Assembly (NCBI GenBank): GCA_963666705.2
Contig: CAXXKO010000026.1
Location: 372,001 to 436,000, forward strand
DNA length: 64,000 nt
Direction of reading: 5' to 3'
Source: G963666705 sp963666705
GTDB lineage: Bacteria > Pseudomonadota > Alphaproteobacteria > CADEGL01
Shown here in pieces: positions 16,895 through 24,763 of the stretch. The notes under the pieces were generated by a model, which worked only from the letters and a program-made list of their open reading frames with translations, was not told the DNA's origin and did not search any database. Every line of letters begins with the position of its first letter. Positions within the stretch are counted from its first letter, which is position 1. A program made the position numbers and the translations under genes.

Positions 16895-17434
16895 CTAATC
16901 CGCCACTTTGACCAGTATGGCCTTGACGACGCGGGTGGCCTCGCCGTCGCGGATGCGCTTGAAGACCAGCTCCATGCCGCCGCCCGTCAGTGTCCGGGCG
17001 TAGCTCTGCATGTTGTAGATCCCGGCCTCGTCGATGGTCAGCAGGTAGACGCTCATGGTGTTGCGCTCGATCCGGGCCCAGGCGTAGACGCCGCCCGCGA
17101 GCGGATCGCTCGTGGTCTTGCCGCGGTAGAGGTCGGGCCGGCCGGACGGCACGAACTCGTACTCGGTGCTCTTGCGCCGCACGTCCGGGTTGGACGGGTC
17201 GCCGCCCTGGCGGATCACCGTGGTCCAGGCCACGAAGAACCCCTCGGCCGACGGCTCGATGACCACGTCCATGTCGCGCACGGTGACGCCGAAATAGAGG
17301 CTGTCGGCCGACTCGGCGATGCCGCCGCCCGAGTAGTGCCCGTAGAAGGCCGCCCGCGCGAGGTTCTGGGCCGGGGCTTGGCCGGTGAGGCCGAGCCAGA
17401 GGGCGGCGGCCAGGATGGCTGGAAATGCGCGCAT
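16895..17434 (-). CDS. exported protein, paralogue of the upstream gene
   Basis: 179 residues with a signal peptide (MRAFPAILAAALWLGLTGQAPAQ). The mature part reads ARAAFYGHYSGGGIAESADSLYFGVTVRDMDVVIEPSAEGFFVAWTTVIRQGG and ends in GGGMELVFKRIRDGEATRVVKAILVKV, suggesting a small lipocalin-like beta protein. It shares order and motifs with the gene just upstream (FGHYSG..., RDLDVII..., GFVISWTTIKRRG, YARTLTG.GM.L.F.RIRDGE), so the pair arose by tandem duplication. Ribosome site GGGAG lies upstream of ATG 17434. Function unknown; periplasmic by inference. Confidence 0.75.
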   Translation of the reverse strand: MRAFPAILAAALWLGLTGQAPAQNLARAAFYGHYSGGGIAESADSLYFGVTVRDMDVVIEPSAEGFFVAWTTVIRQGGDPSNPDVRRKSTEYEFVPSGRPDLYRGKTTSDPLAGGVYAWARIERNTMSVYLLTIDEAGIYNMQSYARTLTGGGMELVFKRIRDGEATRVVKAILVKVAD

Positions 17435-17478
17435 GTGGGTGGCTCCCTTCCTCGCTCGGCCCGGCTTGCGCCGCGCCC

Positions 17479-18018
17479 TCAGTCTCCCAGTCTTTCGAGC
17501 TTGCCGGACACCTTGCGGATCCGCTCCCCGTCGCGGATGCGCGTGAACAGCAGGGTCATGCCGTCCCCGGTGAGTGTTCGGGCGTAGGCCTGGATCTCGT
17601 AAATGCCGCGATCCGAGACGCCCATGATGTAGACGGTCAGGGTGTCGCCCTCGATGCGGGCCCAGCTCACCTGGCCGCCCGCCGTCGGGTCGCCTTGCGC
17701 GAGCGGCCGGAACACCGCCGGCGATTCGCTCGGCAGGAAGAACATGGTGCGCGACTTGCGCTTGGGCTCCTTGTTCGGCCCGCGCCGCTTGATGGTGGTC
17801 CAGGAGATGACGAACCCGTCTTCGGCCGCGGCGATGATGACGTCGAGGTCGCGCGCCTCGAAGCCGAGGAAGTCGCTTTCCTCCGTCTTGGCCAGGGCGC
17901 TGCCACTGTAGTGGCCGAAGAAATCCGCGATTCCCGCCTCGCCGGCGCTGGCCGGCCCGCCCGCGCCGGCGAGCGCGAGCCCGATCGCGACCGCAACCGC
18001 CACCATGTTTCGCATCAT
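17479..18018 (-). CDS. exported protein, paralogue of the downstream gene
   Basis: 179 residues from ATG 18018, with GGGAGG 7 bases upstream. Signal peptide MMRNMVAVAVAIGLALAGAGGPASA, then GIADFFGHYSGSALAKTEESDFLGFEARDLDVIIAAAEDGFVISWTTIKRRGPNKEP and a C-terminal YARTLTGDGMTLLFTRIRDGERIRKVSGKL. Matches its neighbour along its whole length at perhaps 35-40% by eye. Both genes probably form one transcription unit with 44 bases between them. Function unknown. Confidence 0.75.
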   Translation of the reverse strand: MMRNMVAVAVAIGLALAGAGGPASAGEAGIADFFGHYSGSALAKTEESDFLGFEARDLDVIIAAAEDGFVISWTTIKRRGPNKEPKRKSRTMFFLPSESPAVFRPLAQGDPTAGGQVSWARIEGDTLTVYIMGVSDRGIYEIQAYARTLTGDGMTLLFTRIRDGERIRKVSGKLERLGD

Positions 18019-18094
18019 GCCATGGCCTCCCGTCCCCATGCCCCGCACGTTACATGGCCGGCCGGCGAAGTCCAGCCCGCGCCCCGCCCCGCCG

Positions 18095-18955
18095 TCACGG
18101 CCAGGCGACGAGCGGCGGCATGGACATGAGGATGGCCTCGGGATTGCCGCCGGTCATGAGGCCGAACTTGGTGCCCCGGTCGTGGAGCAGGTTGAACTCG
18201 ACATAGCGCCCGCGGCGGACGAGCTGGTGGCGGCGCTGCTCGTCCGTCCAGGGCGCGTTCATGTGGCGGCGCACGAGGGCCGGGTAGATATCGAGGAACG
18301 CCAGGCCCACGTCCCGCGTGAAGGCGAAATCGGCCTCCCAGTCGCCGCTCTCCAGGGTGTCGTAGAAGATGCCGCCCACGCCGCGGGCCTCGCCGCGATG
18401 GGGCAGGAAGAAATATTCGTCGCACCAGGTCTTGAAACGCGGGTGGTAGCCCGGGTCGTGGGCGTCGCAGGCGCCACCGAGGGCGGCGTGGAAGTCGCGC
18501 GTATCGGCATCCACGGCATAGATCGGCGTCAAGTCCGCGCCGCCGCCGAACCAGCCCATGGTGGTGACGATATGGCGGGTGTTCATGTGGGCCGCGGGCA
18601 CCAAGGGCGAGTGCATGTGGGCGACGAGGGAGATGCCGCTGGCCCAGAAGCGCGGGTCTTCCGCCGCCCCGGGGACCTGGTCCCGGAAGGCTTCCGAGAG
18701 CGCGCCGTGGACGGTCGAGACGTTGACGCCCACCTTCTCGAACACCCGGCCGCGCATGACCGCCATGACGCCGCCGCCGCTGTCGGGCTCGCCCTCGGCC
18801 GCGCGGACCCAGGCCTGACGCTCGAACCGGCCCGGCGGGGCGTCCGCGCCGGGGCCTTCGAGCGCGTCCTCGATGCCCTCGAAGGCGGCGCAGATGCGAT
18901 CCCTCAGCGCCTCGAACCAGGCCTTGGCACGGGCCTTCCGGCTTGCGCCGCTCAT
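18095..18955 (-). CDS. hemF: oxygen-dependent coproporphyrinogen III oxidase
   Basis: 286 residues. The enzyme decarboxylates coproporphyrinogen III to protoporphyrinogen IX with O2, in haem synthesis. The family signatures are present: KVGVNVSTVHG, HMNTRHIVTTMGWFGGGADLTPIY, CDEYFFLPHRGEARGVGGIFYDTL, and WTDEQRRHQLVRRGRYVEFNLLHDRGTKFGL. ATG 18955 overlaps the stop of the aminotransferase gene (ATGA), so the two are probably co-translated. Its presence indicates aerobic growth. Confidence 0.96.
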   Translation of the reverse strand: MSGASRKARAKAWFEALRDRICAAFEGIEDALEGPGADAPPGRFERQAWVRAAEGEPDSGGGVMAVMRGRVFEKVGVNVSTVHGALSEAFRDQVPGAAEDPRFWASGISLVAHMHSPLVPAAHMNTRHIVTTMGWFGGGADLTPIYAVDADTRDFHAALGGACDAHDPGYHPRFKTWCDEYFFLPHRGEARGVGGIFYDTLESGDWEADFAFTRDVGLAFLDIYPALVRRHMNAPWTDEQRRHQLVRRGRYVEFNLLHDRGTKFGLMTGGNPEAILMSMPPLVAWP

Positions 18956-20154
18956 GCCCCGGCGGCCAGGCGCCGGACGGCGGCGATGAAGCGCTCGGCC
19001 TCCTCCTCGCTGTTGTAGTAATGCATGCCCGCGCGCACCACCGACGCGAGGCCGCGGCTGCGCATGTCGAGGAGGGTCGAGCTCTCCGCCGAGGTGGAGG
19101 TCGCGATCCCCGCCGCCTTGAGCGCGTCGACCACGGCTCGTGGCTCGAGCCCTTGGACCGTGAAGGTCACGATGCCGCATTTCTCACGCCCGAGGTCGTG
19201 GACCGCGACACCGGGGATCGCGGCGAGGCGCTCGCGCAAATCCGCCGCGAGGCCCTGGACCCGGTCGCGGATCGCCTCCAGGCCCCAGTCGAGCGCGTAG
19301 TCGACCGCCGCGCCGAGCCCGAGGATTCCGGCCACGTAGAACTCCCAGTTCTCGAAGCGCCGGGCGCCGGGGGCGAGCTCGTAGGCGTCGGGTGCCGTCC
19401 ACTCGGCCGCGCGCAGGTCGATCCAGGGCGGCGTCAAGCGCTTGAGCATGGACCGGCGCACGTAGAGGAATCCGGTGCCGCGCGGCCCGCGCAGGTACTT
19501 GCGCCCGGTGGCCGAGAGCATGTCGCAGCCGATGGCCTCGACGTCGATGGGCATCTGGCCGACCGACTGGCAGGCGTCGAGGAGATAGGGGATGCCGTGC
19601 TTGCGCGCGACGCGGCCGACGGCGGCGGCCGGGTTCACGAGGCCGCCGTTGGTCGGCACGTGGGTGATGGCGATGAGCTTCACGCGCCCGTCGATACCGG
19701 CCGCGAGGGCGTCCACGTCCACCTGGCCGTGGGCGTCGTTGGGCACGGCCTCGACGACGGCGCCCGTGCGCTCGGCCGTGGCCAGATAGTTGAGGTAGTT
19801 GCTGGCGTACTCCGCGCGCGCGGTGAGGATACGGTCGCCGGGCGCGAAGCTCATGGCGAAGAACGCCATGTTCCACGCCACCGTCGCGTTCTCGACCAGC
19901 GCGATCTCGTCGGGTGCCGCCCCCACCAGCCTCGCGATCGATTCGTAGACCCGGGCGATGCGCGCCGCCTCCCTGTCCTCCGCCTCGTAGCCGCCGATGC
20001 GGGCCTCCAGGTCGAGGTGCGCCTTGACCGCCTCGACGACCGGCGCCGGCATGAGGGCCGCGCCGCAATTGTTGAAATTGACCACTTCGCGGCAGCCCGG
20101 CGTCTGGGCGCGGGCGCGCTCGATATCGATGGCGGGGCTCGGCAATTCGTCCAT
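18952..20154 (-). CDS. class V aminotransferase-family PLP enzyme
   Basis: 400 residues. Fold type I PLP enzyme: NFNNCGAALMP near the start, PTNGGLVNP and LLDACQSVGQMPIDVEAIGCDMLSATGRKYLRGPRGTGFLYV, where D and Q contact PLP and the lysine in GRKYLRGPRG is the Schiff-base residue. The order resembles isopenicillin-N-epimerase/cysteine-desulfurase-like members (NifS-like). The substrate cannot be deduced. The gene is upstream of and overlapping hemF. Confidence 0.85.
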   Translation of the reverse strand: MDELPSPAIDIERARAQTPGCREVVNFNNCGAALMPAPVVEAVKAHLDLEARIGGYEAEDREAARIARVYESIARLVGAAPDEIALVENATVAWNMAFFAMSFAPGDRILTARAEYASNYLNYLATAERTGAVVEAVPNDAHGQVDVDALAAGIDGRVKLIAITHVPTNGGLVNPAAAVGRVARKHGIPYLLDACQSVGQMPIDVEAIGCDMLSATGRKYLRGPRGTGFLYVRRSMLKRLTPPWIDLRAAEWTAPDAYELAPGARRFENWEFYVAGILGLGAAVDYALDWGLEAIRDRVQGLAADLRERLAAIPGVAVHDLGREKCGIVTFTVQGLEPRAVVDALKAAGIATSTSAESSTLLDMRSRGLASVVRAGMHYYNSEEEAERFIAAVRRLAAGA

Positions 20155-20183
20155 GGCGGCCGGGTGCTCGTGGGTGGTGGCCT

Positions 20184-20645
20184 CTACGGTGCCACGGCCG
20201 GAAGCTGCCCGGTCTGGCGCAACGCCTCCCCTAACACCATCGCCGCGGCGAGCGCAACGTTCAAGGACCGCATCCCGGCCGCCATGGGGACGAGCAGGCG
20301 CGCATCGGCCGCGTCGTGGACGGCATCCGGCGCGCCCGCCGACTCGCGGCCCAGCAGCAAGGTGTCGTCGGCCCGGTAGCGGAAGGCCGCATAGCTCTCC
20401 CGCGCACGGGTCGTCAGCAGGACGAGCCGGCCGGGCGCGCGCGCCGCCACGAACGCCGGCCAGGAGGCGTGGCGGGCCATGCGCGCCGCATCGAGGTAAT
20501 CCATGCCGGCGCGTCTGAGCCTGCGGTCCGAGAGCACGAAGCCGCAGGGCCCAATGACATCCACCTCGACCCCGAGGCAGGCCGCGAGGCGTAGGATCGC
20601 GCCCGTGTTCTGGGGGATGTCCGGCTCGTAGAGGGCGAGGCGCAT
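20184..20645 (-). CDS. trmL: tRNA (cytidine/uridine-34-2'-O)-methyltransferase
   Basis: 153 residues, a minimal SPOUT enzyme. Starts MRLALYEPDIPQNTGAILRLAACLGVEVDVIGPCGF and contains DTLLLGRESAGAP and the knot LLVPMAAGMRSLNVALAAAMVLGEALRQ. Methylates the wobble base of leucine tRNAs with S-adenosylmethionine. ATG 20645 is used; the 12 extra residues upstream have no family support. The petA operon starts divergently 140 bases away. Confidence 0.93.
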   Translation of the reverse strand: MRLALYEPDIPQNTGAILRLAACLGVEVDVIGPCGFVLSDRRLRRAGMDYLDAARMARHASWPAFVAARAPGRLVLLTTRARESYAAFRYRADDTLLLGRESAGAPDAVHDAADARLLVPMAAGMRSLNVALAAAMVLGEALRQTGQLPAVAP

Positions 20646-20784
20646 GGGGCCGTCTCCGCGTCGATTTCCCGCTCTTTGCAATGAAACGGGATTTCGATTA
20701 TACCCCTCGTGCCCGGCTTGGCGGCCCTCGCGGCCGGTGGTGCCGCGAGAAGGCTCGTGGGGTTCTGAAGACGAGGTTCCGACT

Positions 20785-21357
20785 ATGGCGACAACCGGTG
20801 AGGCGGCCGGCCCCGCCGACCATGGCGTGGGCGAGAGCCGCCGGGATTTCCTTTATATCGCCACCGGCGCCTTCGGCGCAGTAGGCACGGCGCTCGCCGT
20901 CTGGCCCTTGATCGACGCCATGAGCCCTTCGGCCGAGGTGCGGGCCCTCTCCTCCGTCGAGGTGGACCTCACGGGCATCGAGGTCGGCCAGCGCGTCACT
21001 ATCAAGTGGCGCGGCAGGCCGGTCTTCATCGACCGCCGCACGCCCGAGCAGATCGCGCTGGCCGAGGACGTCGATATCGACGACCTGCCCGACCCGGAGG
21101 CCGACAGCGCGCGGGTGCAGAATCCGGAATGGCTGATCGTCGTCGGTGTCTGCACCCATCTCGGCTGCGTGCCCAAGGGCCAGAGCATGACACAGCCGCG
21201 CGGCGACTGGGGCGGCTGGTTCTGCCCCTGCCACGGCTCCCACTACGACACCTCCGGGCGCATCCGCAAGGGGCCGGCGCCGCTCAACCTGATCGTGCCG
21301 GCCTACCAGTTCCTCGAAGGCAACAAGGTCGAGATCGGCGAGGAGGTCGAGGCATGA
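20785..21357 (+). CDS. petA: ubiquinol-cytochrome c reductase iron-sulfur subunit (Rieske)
   Basis: 190 residues. The N-terminus has a twin-arginine motif SRRDFLY followed by a membrane helix (IATGAFGAVGTALAVWPLI), as in bacterial Rieske proteins. The 2Fe-2S ligands lie in CTHLGC and CPCHGS near residues 128-151. The protein transfers electrons from quinol to cytochrome c1 in complex III. ATG 20785 has GAGG upstream. First gene of petABC; its stop overlaps the petB start. Confidence 0.97.
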   Translation: MATTGEAAGPADHGVGESRRDFLYIATGAFGAVGTALAVWPLIDAMSPSAEVRALSSVEVDLTGIEVGQRVTIKWRGRPVFIDRRTPEQIALAEDVDIDDLPDPEADSARVQNPEWLIVVGVCTHLGCVPKGQSMTQPRGDWGGWFCPCHGSHYDTSGRIRKGPAPLNLIVPAYQFLEGNKVEIGEEVEA

Positions 21358-22613
21358 GCGCGCCCGCCACTGGCAACAGGCTGGTCAAATGGTTCGACCA
21401 CCGGCTGCCGATCTTCACCTTCATGCAGCACGAGCTGCACGAATACCCGACGCCCCGGAACCTGAACTACTGGTGGAACTTCGGCTCCCTGGCCGGGATC
21501 GTCCTCGTGATCATGATCGCCACCGGCATCGTCCTGGCCATGCACTATACGCCCCAGGCCGATCTCGCCTTCGGCAGCGTCGAGCGCATCATGCGCGACG
21601 TGAACTACGGCTGGCTGTTGCGCTATACCCATACCAACGGCGGCTCGATGTTCTTCCTGCTGGTCTATATCCACCTCTTCCGCGGCATCTATTACGGCTC
21701 CTACAAGAGCCCGCGGGAGGTGCTTTGGTGGTTGGGCGTCATCCTCCTTCTCCTGATGATGATGACGGCCTTCATGGGCTACGTCCTGCCCTGGGGGCAG
21801 ATGAGCTTCTGGGCCGCGACCGTCATCACCAACTTCTTCACCGCCATACCCTGGGTGGGCGAGGACATCGTGGTCTGGTTGTGGGGCGGCTACTCCGTCG
21901 ACGATGCCCTCCTCAAGCGCTTCTATTCGCTGCACTACCTGTTCCCGTTCCTGATCGTGGGCGTGGTGGTGGTGCATCTGGTGGCGCTGCACGTGCACGG
22001 CTCGAACAACCCGCTGGGCATCGACCGCAAGGGGCCGCAGGACAGCATCCCCTTCCACCCCTACTACACGGTCAAGGACCTGTTCGGCCTCGGCGTGTTT
22101 CTCATCTTCTTCGCGGTGGTCGTCTTCTTCCTGCCCAACGCGCTGGGTGAGGTCATCAATTACGTGCCCGCCGACCCGCTGGTCACGCCGGCCCATATCG
22201 TGCCGGAATGGTACTTCCTGCCCTACTACGCCATCCTGCGCGCGATCCCCGACAAGCTCCTCGGCGTGATCGCCATGTTCGCGTCGATCCTGATCCTGTT
22301 CGTCCTGCCGTGGCTCGACACCTCGCGGGTCAGGAGCGCCAAGTTCCGGCCCATCTACAAGCAGTTCTTCTGGATCCTGGTCGCGGACACCATCGTGCTG
22401 GGCTGGGTCGGCGCCAACCCGCCGGAGGGCAATTTCGTCCTCATCGGGAGGCTCGCCACGGCCTACTACTTCCTGCACTTCCTGATCGTCATCCCGCTCA
22501 TCGGGTGGCTGGAGAAACCCAAGCCCCTGCCCACCAGCATCAGCGAGCCGGTGGTCAAGGGCGGGGGCGGTGCTCCGCCCGGTGCCGTGGCCAAGCCGAT
22601 GGAGAAGGCGTGA
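21354..22613 (+). CDS. petB: cytochrome b of the bc1 complex
   Basis: 419 residues with eight to nine membrane helices. Contains the paired haem histidines (HTNGGSMFFLLVYIHLFRGIYYGSY and FSLHYLFPFLIVGVVVVHLVALHVHGSNNP), the Qo-site PEWYFLPYYAILR and WGQMSFWAATVITN. Full-length split cytochrome b, not fused to c1. ATGA overlap with petA and TGATG overlap with petC show a tightly coupled operon. Confidence 0.98.
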   Translation: MSAPATGNRLVKWFDHRLPIFTFMQHELHEYPTPRNLNYWWNFGSLAGIVLVIMIATGIVLAMHYTPQADLAFGSVERIMRDVNYGWLLRYTHTNGGSMFFLLVYIHLFRGIYYGSYKSPREVLWWLGVILLLLMMMTAFMGYVLPWGQMSFWAATVITNFFTAIPWVGEDIVVWLWGGYSVDDALLKRFYSLHYLFPFLIVGVVVVHLVALHVHGSNNPLGIDRKGPQDSIPFHPYYTVKDLFGLGVFLIFFAVVVFFLPNALGEVINYVPADPLVTPAHIVPEWYFLPYYAILRAIPDKLLGVIAMFASILILFVLPWLDTSRVRSAKFRPIYKQFFWILVADTIVLGWVGANPPEGNFVLIGRLATAYYFLHFLIVIPLIGWLEKPKPLPTSISEPVVKGGGGAPPGAVAKPMEKA

Positions 22614-23398
22614 TGACGCGGCGCCTGTCCGCCGCCCTCGGGGCGGCCATCCTGGGGCTGGGCCTGGCGCTGGCCGGGCCGGCCTCCGATCTTCGCGCGT
22701 CCGAGGGCGCGGAGCTGCCCAGCCTCTCGTGGAGCTTTGGCGGCGTGTTCGGCACCTTCGACCGGGCGGCCCTGCAGCGCGGCTTCCAGATCTACGAGGA
22801 AGTCTGCGCGACCTGTCACGGCTTGAAGCTGCTGTATTACCGCAACCTGCGGGACATCGGGCTCGACAAGGACCAGGTGAAGGCGCTGGCGGCGGAGTAC
22901 GAGGTCATCGACGGCCCCGATGATACGGGCGAGATGTACGAGCGCCCGGGCATCCCTTCCGACCGGATCGTCGAGCCGTACCCGAACGACGCCGCGGCGA
23001 GGGACGCGAATGGCGGCGCTCTGCCGCCCGACCTCTCGCTCATGGTCAAGGCGCGCGAGGGCGGTGCCGACTTCGTCTACGCGTTCCTGACCGGGTATGA
23101 GGAGGAGCCGCCCGAGGACGCCGAGGAGATGATGGAGGGGCTCTATTACAACCACTACTTCCCCGGTAACCAGACCGCCATGCCGCCGCCCCTCTACGAC
23201 GAGGCGGTCGAGTACGAGGACGGCACCGAGGCAACGACCGAGCAGCTGGCCAAGGACATCTCCACCTTCCTCGCCTGGGCGGCGGAGCCCGAGCTCGAGG
23301 AGCGCAAGCGCCTCGGCATCAAGGTGATCCTGTTCCTGCTGGTGCTCACGGGCCTCCTCTACGCCGTCAAGCGCAAGGTGTGGGCGGGCCTGCACTGA
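22613..23398 (+). CDS. petC: cytochrome c1
   Basis: 261 residues. Signal peptide MTRRLSAALGAAILGLGLALAGPASDLRA, haem-binding CATCHG at about residue 64, the YYRNLRDIGL segment, and a C-terminal anchor IKVILFLLVLTGLLYAVKRKVW. A run of acidic residues (EEEPPEDAEEMMEG) probably docks the soluble cytochrome c. Last gene of the complex III operon. Confidence 0.97.
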   Translation: MTRRLSAALGAAILGLGLALAGPASDLRASEGAELPSLSWSFGGVFGTFDRAALQRGFQIYEEVCATCHGLKLLYYRNLRDIGLDKDQVKALAAEYEVIDGPDDTGEMYERPGIPSDRIVEPYPNDAAARDANGGALPPDLSLMVKAREGGADFVYAFLTGYEEEPPEDAEEMMEGLYYNHYFPGNQTAMPPPLYDEAVEYEDGTEATTEQLAKDISTFLAWAAEPELEERKRLGIKVILFLLVLTGLLYAVKRKVWAGLH

Positions 23399-23458
23399 GG
23401 CCGCGGCCGGCCCCGCCCGGGCAGGCGGCGCTGTCCCGCCATCCGAAGGGGGTGAAGC

Positions 23459-24346
23459 GTGGCTGATCCGGTTCCACCCCGCGTGATCGGCATCGTCGGT
23501 GGCAGCGGCATCTACGATATCGACGGGCTCACCGAGACGCGCTGGGAGAAGGTGTCCTCACCCTTCGGCGAGCCGTCCGACGCGTTGCTGTTCGGGCGCC
23601 TCGGCGACATCCAGCTCGTCTTCCTGCCGCGCCACGGCCGCGGCCACCGCATCTCGCCGAGCGAGATCAACTACCGCGCCAATATCGACGCCCTGAAACG
23701 CGCCGGCGTCACGGACGTGCTCTCTTTGGGCGCCGTCGGGTCCCTGCGCGAGGCGCTCTCTCCCGGCACCTTCGTCATCGTGGACCAGTTCATCGACCGC
23801 ACCTTCGCGCGGGCCAAGAGTTTCTTCGGCACCGGCCTGGTGGCCCATGTCTCCATGGCCCACCCGGTCTGCGCGCGCCTGCGCGGGCAGCTCGAGGGCG
23901 GGGCGGCGGCGCTCGGCATCCCCGTCCATACGGGCGGCACCTATCTCGCCATGGAGGGCCCGCAGTTCTCGAGCCTCGCCGAGTCGGAGCTTTACCGAAG
24001 CTGGGGCTGCCACGTGATCGGCATGACCGGCATGCCCGAGGCCAAGCTCGCGCGCGAGGCCGAGCTCTGCTACGCCACCGTCGCCATGGTGACGGACTAC
24101 GACTGCTGGCATCCCGATCACGACAACGTCACCGTGGATGCCATCATCGGCGTGCTCCTCGGCAACGCGGACAGGGCGCGGTCGCTGGTCAAGACGGTGG
24201 CCCCCGGCCTCGCCGCCCATGCCGGCCCATGCCCCCACGGTTGCCAGACAGCTCTCGACAACGCCATCATCACCGCGCCCGAGGTGCGCGACCCCGCGCT
24301 GGTGGCGAGGCTCGACGCGGTGGCCGGCCGCACGCTCGGCGGCTAG
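23459..24346 (+). CDS. mtnP: S-methyl-5'-thioadenosine phosphorylase
   Basis: 295 residues from GTG 23459, preceded by GGGGGTG. PNP/MTAP family: RVIGIVGGSGIYDIDGL, VFLPRHGRGHRISPSEINYRANIDALKRAGV, and YLAMEGPQFSSLAESELYRSWGCHVIGMTGMPEAKLAREAELCYATVAMVTDYDCW. Cleaves methylthioadenosine with phosphate in methionine salvage. The stop codon TAG (GGC-TAG) is also the left target site of a foldback element, so the element begins inside the codon. Confidence 0.95.
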   Translation: MADPVPPRVIGIVGGSGIYDIDGLTETRWEKVSSPFGEPSDALLFGRLGDIQLVFLPRHGRGHRISPSEINYRANIDALKRAGVTDVLSLGAVGSLREALSPGTFVIVDQFIDRTFARAKSFFGTGLVAHVSMAHPVCARLRGQLEGGAAALGIPVHTGGTYLAMEGPQFSSLAESELYRSWGCHVIGMTGMPEAKLAREAELCYATVAMVTDYDCWHPDHDNVTVDAIIGVLLGNADRARSLVKTVAPGLAAHAGPCPHGCQTALDNAIITAPEVRDPALVARLDAVAGRTLGG

Positions 24347-24612
24347 TGTGCTATCCCATAAATACGTAGCCCATAGGACGGCCTTGCGGGTCTCTCGGCT
24401 AGGAGGGTGGCGCGCCGTGATGCCGGGGCATCACAAGCGGCGCGCGACGACGACCGAGGGCCCCGCAAGGCCGCCCGGCGGGTCGCTTTTCCCGCCCTCT
24501 GGGGGCGTCACCGCCGCTTGACGATGCACTGAGCATCGCCGGCGCGACGCTTCCTGCCCAGAGGACGGGAAAAGCGATCCTATGGGTTACGTATTTATGG
24601 GATAGCACACTA
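24344..24612. mobile_element. foldback MITE-like element, copy 1 (arm variant A)
   Basis: A 265-bp element (24346-24610) flanked by TA on both sides within CTAG. Its ends are inverted repeats: GTGTGCTATCCCATAAATAC at the left and GTATTTATGGGATAGCACAC at the right, about 33 bp with one mismatch. Inside are two more hairpins: GGCCTTGCGG with CCGCAAGGCC, and CGCTTTTCCCG-CCCTCTGGG with CCCAGAGG-A-CGGGAAAAGCG. The core (GGCTAGGAGGGTGGCGCGCC onward) matches the copies at 36.5 and 49.6 kb, but the arms do not. It has no coding capacity. The TA/CTAG target is typical of IS630/Tc1-mariner-type transposition. Confidence 0.85.
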
Positions 24613-24639
24613 GTATCGGCCTCCACGTAATCTGGAGGC

Positions 24640-24720
24640 TCGGCGCCCGGCCCTCATACTTCGATAGGCTCAGCATGAGGGCCTCACCCTGAGCTTGTCG
24701 AAGGGTGAGGGTCGTGGCGA
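24640..24720. repeat. single dispersed CTGTCGAAG-type palindromic repeat
   Basis: Contains CTTCGATAGGCTCAGCATGA followed by CCTCACCCTGAGCTTGTCGAAG, i.e. the same unit as the cluster at 16.6 kb in the opposite order. Lies between a foldback element and the next gene; no promoter is obvious. Confidence 0.75.
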
Positions 24721-24763
24721 GGTCTCTCGAAATTTGGCACGGGACCGTGGCGGACGTTCGAAT

